Assembly: GCA_023159155.1 (NCBI GenBank)
Contig: JAJNNX010000105.1
Coordinates: 1 to 29,102, forward strand
Direction of reading: 5' to 3'
From: Ustulina deusta
Taxonomy: Eukaryota; Ascomycota; Sordariomycetes; Xylariales; Xylariaceae
DNA: 29,102 bases
The position numbers were made by a program, and so were the translations under genes. Below, in pieces: positions 22,051 to 29,102 of this stretch (positions are counted from its first letter, which is position 1; each line of letters begins with the position of its first letter). The notes under the pieces were generated by a model that was not told the origin of the DNA, searched no databases, and worked only from the letters and a program-made list of their open reading frames with translations.

Positions 22051-23099
22051 TAAAGTTTTAAAATTTTTTTTTAAAAAAAATCTTTTTAAGTATAATAGTT
22101 AAAAAAACAAAAAACTTTATATTAACTTTATATATTTAAAGTTTTTTTTTTTTAAAAATAAAATTAGTTTATTATTGAAAATCTTTTATAGCACTACTTA
22201 GTTAATTTAAGTTTTTTTAAAATAATTTAGTATAATTATTTTTAGTTATTATAAATTTAATTATAATAAGCTTTTTTAAGGTTTTTTTAGCTAGTTATTT
22301 TTATTTATTTTAATAGAAATAATTTTAAAAGTTTTATATAATTTTTTTAATAATAGTTTAAATTTTTTTTTTTTTAGAAATTATTATATAGACTTTTTTT
22401 GTTTTAGATTTAGAGGTTTTAAGTTTTTTTTATATTTTTTTAGTTTTAGTTATTCTTAAAATAATTATTTTATTTTTAAAAAGTTGTTTTAATATTCAAT
22501 AATATTTTTTTAATATTTAATTATATTAATTAATATTTCTTTATATTTTTAAGTTTATATTTTATTATTTATAGCTAAAAAGTTTAATTATAATTATTAG
22601 TAAAAATTAAAGTAATAAAAATAAATTATTTAATTAGATTAATTATTATTTTTAAGTTTTTATTAGAATATTTTGTTTTACTAACTATTTAATACTAATA
22701 ATAATATTATAACTAAAATAACTAACTTAAAATATTTAATTTTTATAATATATATTAAATATTTGTAGATTTTGCTAACTATTTTATGTTAATAGTTATA
22801 AAGCTTTTAACGTTTAACTAAATAAACTATTTCTTTTTTTAATTATTGTTTGATTTATTATATAAATTTATAACTAATTATTAAAAAGATATAAGCTTTA
22901 ATATTATATAAAACTAAAGTTTTTATTTTAATATTATTAATTTATAATTAAATAAATATTTTAAAAATAATTTATTTATTTTAACTATATATTTTAATTA
23001 AAATAAATAAAAAAACTAAAAAAAAATTTTTATTAGTTCTATTTATTTTTTTAATTAAATAAACTACTAAAGCTGTTCTTATTATAGTTTTTTTTTACT

Positions 23100-23620
23100 A
23101 GTTAAATGCTTAAAATTTTAAGCTTTCGGTTAAAGTAGTTAATTAATATATGCTTTTTTTTATTACAAATAAAACAGGTCTTATTATCTTAATAAGCTTT
23201 TCTTTTTTTATAATTAATATTTATTTTAATTATTTTAAAATTAACTAAAAATTAGTAAACAAGTTTGCTAAAAGTTTAGTTATTTAAGTTAGATTTTTGC
23301 TTAATTAAACTAATAAGTTTAATTTATTAATAGTTTTTATAAGTTTGGTTAGTATTATATACTAATTTAATAATTTTATTAATAAATAATTTATAAAAAA
23401 TATTTAAATTTATAAAAACTTTATATAGATCTTTTTCTAAGTTTATATAAAAATACTTCTATAATTTATATTTTTATTATAATTTAATAACTTAATATTT
23501 TTAAGCTAAGCTATTAAATATAAAAATAAACTTATTAATATTTGTATTAGCTTTATATATATAGGTTTAGAATATTTTATAAGTAGTAGCTACTAAGTTA
23601 AAGTTATAATAAATTATTAA
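23100..23620 (-). pseudogene. Gag remnant with recognisable zinc knuckle (copy 5)
   Basis: On the minus strand, 23176-23135 reads CFICNKKKHILINY. This fits the retroviral and gypsy Gag zinc knuckle CX2CX4HX4C with the last cysteine changed to tyrosine (TGC to TAC). In the family this knuckle binds element RNA during packaging. Upstream in sense (towards 23400) is a capsid-like stretch containing several stops. Its position near the 5' side, with reverse transcriptase downstream, gives the gag-pol order and the leftward direction of copy 5. The gene is cut by copy 6 at 23620. Confidence 0.75.
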
Positions 23621-23855
23621 TATAATATTTAATATAGTCTTAGTAAGACCTGCAAAGACTCTAGACCCTAGACCTATATAGCAATAAAATAAGAAGTCTA
23701 TGCACGGACCAACCTATAACTCTACAGCTATATATATAGAGTCTATATCTACCTATTTTATAAAATCTGATTTTTTTTTTTTTTTTTTAGTTTAGAATTT
23801 TTAATTATTATATTAATAAACTAGCTATAAAAACTTTACTTAATTAATTATAATA
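23621..23855 (+). repeat. 5' LTR of copy 6
   Basis: A 235-bp sense LTR, tataatatttaatatagtcttag to ttaattaattataata. It keeps agacctgcaaagactctagaccc, atagcaataaaataagaagtctatgcacggacc and acctataactctacagc. The start was TGTAACGGTTAG by comparison with the 3' LTR. A primer-binding site should follow at 23856, but the sequence there (ttattttaagtgtatt) is too altered to assign to a tRNA. Confidence 0.9.
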
Positions 23856-23869
23856 TTATTTTAAGTGTA

Positions 23870-25190
23870 TTAATTATTTATTAATAAATATTTAATAAAT
23901 ATATATTTTTTATTTTATTTTAATTAATAAAATATAAATAAAATTCTTTTTTTAATTATATATTTAATATAAAAAATTATATATTTTATAATATAAATTT
24001 AATTTTAATATAATTTTAATATAATTTTTTATTTTTATATTATTTAAAAATTAAAAATTCATAAAAAATTTAATTTTAAATAATTTTAATTTTTAAGTAT
24101 AGCTAGCTTTTTATTATTAAATAATTTTATAAAAAAAAATTTTATAAAAAAAAAAAAATTTAAGCATTAAATTCTTTTATAAATATTTTAAATAAATTAA
24201 TATTTAAAAAAAAATCTAAAAAAAATAAAAAAATAAAATTTAAAAAAATAAAATCTAAACTAAAAGTAAAATAACTTAAAATAAATAATATAATTAAAAA
24301 TATATTAAAAAATATTATAGCTATATAAACTTATAATTTTATATTAGTTTTAATAGAACTTTTTTAATAAATAAAAAAAATAAAATATTAATTTTTTAAT
24401 ATATTTATTTTAATATTTTTAAAAAATAATTATAATTTAATAATAAAAAATATATTTAAAAATATTAATTTTAAATCTTTTAGTTTTATTATTTTATTTA
24501 TTTTTTATTTTATTAGTTTATTTTTTAATACTTTAAATTTTATTTATATTAAAAAAATTAAAATATAAAAAACTAATTTTAGTAAGTTTATAAAAAATAA
24601 AGCTTTATTTAATAATTAAGTTTATAAACTAATAAAAAAACTAAATAAAAATATTATTATATTCCGAACTAAAAATAATTAATTTTAATATATTATAAAT
24701 TAATTAAAAAAATATATTAAAAAATTAATAAAAATATATTTTTATTTAATTAAAAAATTATTTAATAATATTATTAAAATAATTTAAATTTTATTAATAG
24801 TTTATTATAACTTTGATTAAATAATTATTGTTTATAAAATATTTTAAATTTATATATATAAAATTAATAAAAATATTAATAAATTTATTTTTATATTTAA
24901 TAATTTAGCTTAAAAATATTAATTTATTAAATTATAATAAAAATATAAATTATAGAACTATTTTTATATAAATTTAAAAAAAGATCTATATTAAGTTTTT
25001 ATAAATTTAAATATTTTTTATAAATTATTTATTAATAAAATTATTAAATTAATATATAATATTAAATAAACTTATAAAAATTATTAATAAATTAAACTTA
25101 TTAATTTAATTAAGGAAAAATTTAATTTAAATAATTAAACTTTTAATAAACTTATTTATTAATTTTTAGTTAATTTTAAATTATTAATTT
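23870..25190 (+). pseudogene. Gag remnant, zinc knuckle deleted (copy 6)
   Basis: Region co-linear with the leader and gag of copy 3 and with the gag remnant of copy 5 (matching stretch about 24800-25180). The segment that carries the zinc knuckle in copy 5 is absent. After ttttagttaattttaaa the sequence jumps to the part equivalent to copy 3 near 9190. No frame is open. Whether the deletion came before or after RIP cannot be told. Confidence 0.6.
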
Positions 25191-25949
25191 AAATTATAAT
25201 ATTATTATTAATATTAAATAATTAATAAAACAAAATATTTTAATAAAAACTTAAAAATAATAATTAATCTAGCTAAACAATTTATTTTTATTAGTTTAAT
25301 TTTTACTAATAATTATAATTAAACTTTTTAACTACAAATAATAAAATATAAACCTAAAAATATAAAAAAATACTAATTAATATAATTAAATATTAAAAAA
25401 ATATGATTAAATATTAAAATAATTTTTTAAAAATAAAATAATTATATTAAAAATAACTAAAATTATAAAAACATAAAAAAAACTTAAGACTTTTAAACTT
25501 AAAACAAAAAAGATTTATATAATAATTTTTTTAAAAAAAAATATAAAGTGCTATTAAAAAAATTATATAAAACTTTTAAAATTATTTCTAATAAAATAAA
25601 TAAAAATAATTAACTAAAAAAACTTTAAAAAAATTTATTATAATTAAATTTATAATAACTAAAAATAATTATATTAAATTATTTAAAAAAAACTTAAAAA
25701 TAATTAATATTTTATAAAAAAAATAAATTTAAATTAATTAAATAGTACTATAAAAGATTTTTAATAATAAACTAATTTTATTTAAAAAAAAAAAAAACTT
25801 TAAAGATATAAAATTAATATAAAACTTTTTGTTTTTTTAGTTATTATATTTAAAAAGATTTTTTTTTAAAAAAAATCTAAAATATTATTATTATTATAAC
25901 TAGAATTTAATATAATATTAAAACTTAATAATAAAAAATATATTTTTAA

Positions 25950-26700
25950 GCTTTATTAATATTAAATATTTATATAATTTATTTTATTTAAAAAAAAGTT
26001 TATAAATAAACTATTAATTATAAATTTTATTAAATAAAATATAAACTTAAATATTATTTTTATTTTATTTATGGTTAAACTTAAATTAATTAAATATAAA
26101 TTTATAATTAATTATTAATAAAAAAATATATATTTAAAAAACTAAATTATATTAGTTTTAAATATTAATAATATTATATTTAATTATTATAATATTATTT
26201 ATTTTATAAAATTAAATATTATTAAAACTTTTTACTAATTATTATTAATTATAAAATTATATTATTATTTTTTTTTTAAATTTATAAAAAAATATTTTAA
26301 TAAAAAGTTTTATTATTTAGTTTAAAAATAAAACCTGCTTAGTAGCAAGCTTTTATTAATATATAAATTTAAAATTTTTTAAATAAATTTATAAATATTT
26401 ATATAAATAATATTCTAATTTATTTTAAAACTAAAAAATAATACTAAACTTATTATAAAAAAATAATTTATTATTTATATTAAACTAAATATTAAAAAAA
26501 TATTAAAAAGTTTTATTTTAATATATTTATTATTAATTATTTAAAAATAATTATAAAAACTAAAATTGAAATTAAAATTAATTTTATAAAAATCTAAATA
26601 ATTTTAAATTAAAACTTTAATAATTTTAAAAATATTAAATTAATTTAATTATTTTTTAAGTTTTATAATCATATTTATATATTTATTTATTATATTAATA
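25950..26700 (+). pseudogene. Reverse transcriptase remnant (copy 6)
   Basis: The best continuous reverse transcriptase trace. From 26304 one frame reads KVLLFSLKIKPA, two stops, QAFIN, then NFLNKFINIYINNILIYF (YINN at 26400-26411). This matches the gypsy order VLPFGL..APATFQ.yIN...FLDkfv.vYlDDILIYS, with glycine, aspartate and valine codons changed in the RIP direction. It fixes the coding strand as plus and the position of pol. RNase H and integrase would be expected downstream, at roughly 26700-28300, but I could not recognise their motifs. Confidence 0.8.
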
Positions 26701-28796
26701 AAATTATTAATATATAAAATATTTATTTTAGTTTTTTTTAAGCTTACCTAACTAATATAAATAAAAATAAATATTTTATATAATATAATAAAAAAAGTTA
26801 TTTAGTAGTAATAAAAAATATAATTCAAAAACTTATAAAATATTTTTTTAAAATAATAATATTAATTAAATAAACCTATTTAATTTAAAACTATAAACTT
26901 TTAGTAGTAGTATAAACTTTAAAACATTATTATTTAAAGCTTTTTAAAACTAAAATTTTTATAATAACTAATTATTAAGCTTTATTATATTTTTTAAATA
27001 AATAGATTTTATTAATATAATAAATATACTAAGCTAATTTTTGATTAAACTTTAATATTATTTTTTAATACTAACTAAAATAAAAAAAAATAATAACTAA
27101 TATTTTATTAAAAAAAAATAGGTAGACTTTTCATAATTAAAACTAAAAAAACTAAAAAAATAATAATAATATTAGTTTTATTTAATAAAATATTAAATTT
27201 TATATTAATTATAGATTTTTTATTTAATAGTTTCTAAAAAGCTAACCTAATAAACTTAATTAAATAAAAAAACTAATTATAAAACCTAAAAAATAAAAAT
27301 AAAAAATTATATATATTTAAAGTTACTTTAAATAAGATTATTTTTTTTTATATACTTTTAATTTAAAAAATTTATATATTTTTAATTATTATATATTAAA
27401 GTTAATATAAAATAATTAAAATATTAAAACAAAAATATTACTAGTTTTATTTAAAATATAATTATAAATAATATATATATAATTATTATAACTATAAAAA
27501 AACAAAATATTATAAAATAAAACTTTTAGTTTTTTTTATTTATTATTTATACTAGCTATAATATAATAATATATAATAATAAATAATAAAAATATATTAT
27601 TTAATTTATAAAGTTATAATTATATATAAATATTTATAAATAAGTTTAGCTATTTAATTATAATTTCACTTAGCAAAAAAATAAATATTATAAAGTTTTT
27701 AGTTATATAATATTATAAAAATCTATATAGATTTTTTTATATATTAAATATATAAATATTAAATAATATAGAACTATTTATTTTTAAGTTTATAATAATA
27801 ATTAATAATTTTATAAGTACTAAGTATTATTTTAGTAATTTTTACTATTTTTAGACCTAAAAAGTAATAAAATTAACTAATTAAAAACTAGATTAATAAT
27901 TTTATTTTTATATTAATAAATACTAAAATAATTAAAATATTTATTTTTTTGTTTTAGATTTTATATCTAATTTTTTATAATATTTATTAATTAATATATT
28001 ACTATTAAAAATAGTAATAAAAATTAAAATATAAAACCTTTTAATAATAAATATTAGCAAAACTATAATAAATTTTAATATTAAATAATAAGCGTTTAAA
28101 CTAGTTTATTAAACTTAAAATATTTAAAAAATAATATATAATATAATAACTTTTATATAAAAATAATATAAGCTATAAATTAATAAAAAAAAACGTTTAA
28201 TAAACTTTAAAATAAAAAACAAAATCTTTTTTAAAAAAAAAAACTTTATAATATAAGTATTAACTATTAAACTAGACTTTTAATTAGTTAAACTTCTTAA
28301 GATTTTAAAAAAACAAAAATTTAGCTCTATTTTTAATTTTTTTAATTTTTTTAAAATAAAAAACTTATTTTATACTAATTAATTATAAAAAAATAAGTAA
28401 TAATTTTTTATTTTAATAAATCTAATTATTACTTTTAGCAAAAAATATTAATAATAAAGCAAAATTTAAAATTAAACAAATTAAATAATTAAAAATATAT
28501 AAAAAAAGCAAAAAGCTATAATACTAAGTTGCTTAAAAGAGTTATAATTCTAATAATATTTAGTATATAGCTTAAAATTTTAAAAATATATTAATTAAGC
28601 TCGACTAATTTTATAAAACTTATAAAAAAGCTTCTAGATTTTTTATAAAATTATAAGAATAAATATATATAGTAATAGCTAACAAATTTATAAATAATTA
28701 TAAAAACAATAATAAAACAATACAATATAAAAAAACTATATAAACCTAACGTTATTAATAACTTTAAGTTAAAACTATATTTAAACTTTTGGTTTT

Positions 28797-28808
28797 AAAA
28801 AAAGGTAG
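28797..28808 (+). promoter_or_regulatory. Polypurine tract of copy 6
   Basis: aaaaaaaggtag directly abuts the 3' LTR start tataacggttaatatag. It is the best preserved purine tract of the family and confirms plus-strand orientation. Confidence 0.7.
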
Positions 28809-29052
28809 TATAACGGTTAATATAGTTTTAGTAAAACCTGCAAAGACTTTAGACCTTAAACCTATATAGCAATAAAATAAGAAGTCTATGCACGGACCAA
28901 CTTATAATTCTATAGCCACACACACAAAGTCTATATCTACCCACTTTATAAACTATAACTTCTTTTCTTTTCTTTTTTTTGCCTTAGCTTAAAGTCTTTG
29001 TTTATAGTATTAATAAACTAGCTATAGAAGCTTTACTTAACTAATTATAATA
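28809..29052 (+). repeat. 3' LTR of copy 6
   Basis: A 244-bp sense LTR, tataacggttaatatag to ctaattataata. It is less mutated than most: it keeps the CACACACA run, ctacccactttata and the T/C tract ttcttttcttttctttttttttgcc. It is followed by the ATTAA duplication and then the continuation of copy 5. Confidence 0.9.
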
Positions 29053-29102
29053 ATTAATAAAGCTTAAATTATTTTAATAATATTATTAAATAGTTTGTTT
29101 AG
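29053..29102 (-). mobile_element. Continuation of copy 5 after copy 6
   Basis: ATTAA (29053-29057) repeats 23616-23620. The following taaagcttaaattattttaataatattattaaatag matches copy 3 from about 9991. This shows directly that copy 6 interrupts copy 5, and that copy 5 runs on past the window edge. Confidence 0.85.

Larger units (their letters stand above)
23621..29052 (+). mobile_element. Complete RIP-degraded gypsy retrotransposon, copy 6
   Basis: A 5432-bp rightward copy, inserted into the gag region of copy 5 with a perfect 5-bp duplication ATTAA (23616-23620 and 29053-29057). It has a 5' LTR (23621-23855), leader and gag (about 23860-25190), pol with the YVDD-box remnant at 26400-26411, a well-kept polypurine tract and a 3' LTR (28809-29052). 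It is about 440 bp shorter than copy 3, because sequence across the zinc knuckle and start of the next region is missing near 25180-25200. It is the youngest gypsy copy by nesting, yet its interior is as A+T-rich as the older ones. Confidence 0.92.
15311..29102 (-). mobile_element. Gypsy retrotransposon copy 5, split by two later insertions
   Basis: A leftward copy whose 3' LTR starts at 15311 (tgtcacgattag, the best preserved terminus in the window). It is preceded by aataa (15306-15310), its presumed left target duplication. Its pieces are 15311-17388, 20940-23620 and 29058-29102. Between them sit the 3.55-kb element (17389-20939) and copy 6 (23621-29052). Removing both restores sequence co-linear with copy 3, for example aaattattaa|taaagcttaaattatt against copy 3 near 9981-10000. 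The 5' end with its LTR is beyond the window. It carries the best preserved zinc knuckle of the family, but reading frames are still destroyed. Confidence 0.87.

Noticed and set aside
15311..23855. A DNA transposon with about 235-bp terminal inverted repeats
   Set aside because: The opposite-facing repeats at 15311-15546 and 23621-23855 look like inverted ends, but they belong to different elements. The right one pairs with a direct repeat at 28809-29052, and exact ATTAA duplications flank that pair. Gag and reverse transcriptase remnants confirm LTR retrotransposons.
24790..25110. Integrase-like core in copy 6
   Set aside because: A translated frame can be forced to resemble the integrase core, but this position is upstream of the reverse transcriptase and aligns with the region just before the Gag zinc knuckle of copy 5. 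It is gag, and the likeness comes from low complexity.
1..29102. Mitochondrial or other organelle genome because of the very high A+T content
   Set aside because: No rRNA, tRNA or respiratory genes. Copies of LTR retrotransposons with target duplications and CA-to-TA bias point to nuclear RIP.

Overview
The window contains no intact gene. It is an extremely A+T-rich block in which long stretches are almost entirely A and T, with TA very frequent and CA/TG depleted. It is broken by a few sharply bounded islands of ordinary base composition. Related retrotransposon copies differ from one another mainly by C to T and G to A changes. This is the usual result of repeat-induced point mutation (RIP) in a filamentous ascomycete. 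The organism cannot be named from this sequence. The window looks like an A+T isochore or a heterochromatic (possibly pericentromeric) nest of dead transposons.

Six copies of one Ty3/gypsy-type LTR retrotransposon make up most of the window. The LTRs are 226-244 bp. In sense orientation they run from about TGTAACGGTTAGTATAG to CTAATCGTGACA, usually decayed to TATAAT...ATAATA. Sense direction and gene order come from a Gag zinc-knuckle remnant near one end, a reverse transcriptase YVDD-box remnant (now YINN) further in, and a purine tract next to the opposite LTR.

Layout: (1) 1-214, end of copy 1 (minus), inserted in copy 2. (2) 215-2810, 3' half of copy 2 (plus). (3) 2811-5261, A+T-rich sequence of unknown origin containing a well-preserved solo LTR of another family (4565-4833, target duplication TAAAT). 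(4) 5262-11133, complete copy 3 (minus, duplication AATAA). (5) 11139-11541, unassigned flank. (6) 11542-15310, 3' part of copy 4 (minus), interrupted by copy 5. (7) 15311 to beyond the window end, copy 5 (minus), itself interrupted by the 3.55-kb element at 17389-20939 and by complete copy 6 (plus, 23621-29052, duplication ATTAA). Copy 5 resumes at 29058. The insertion order 4, then 5, then 6 can be read directly.

The most unusual object is the 3.55-kb element. It has two 268-bp direct terminal repeats with a TATAAAAG box and a GC-rich hairpin, a purine tract before the right repeat, and a 3-kb interior with no credible ORF. That interior carries about 14 diverged copies of a roughly 48-bp two-tier hairpin spaced about 85-250 bp apart, and a short 63-67-bp tandem repeat. 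It looks like a non-autonomous LTR element built from structured repeats. It is younger or less mutated than its surroundings.
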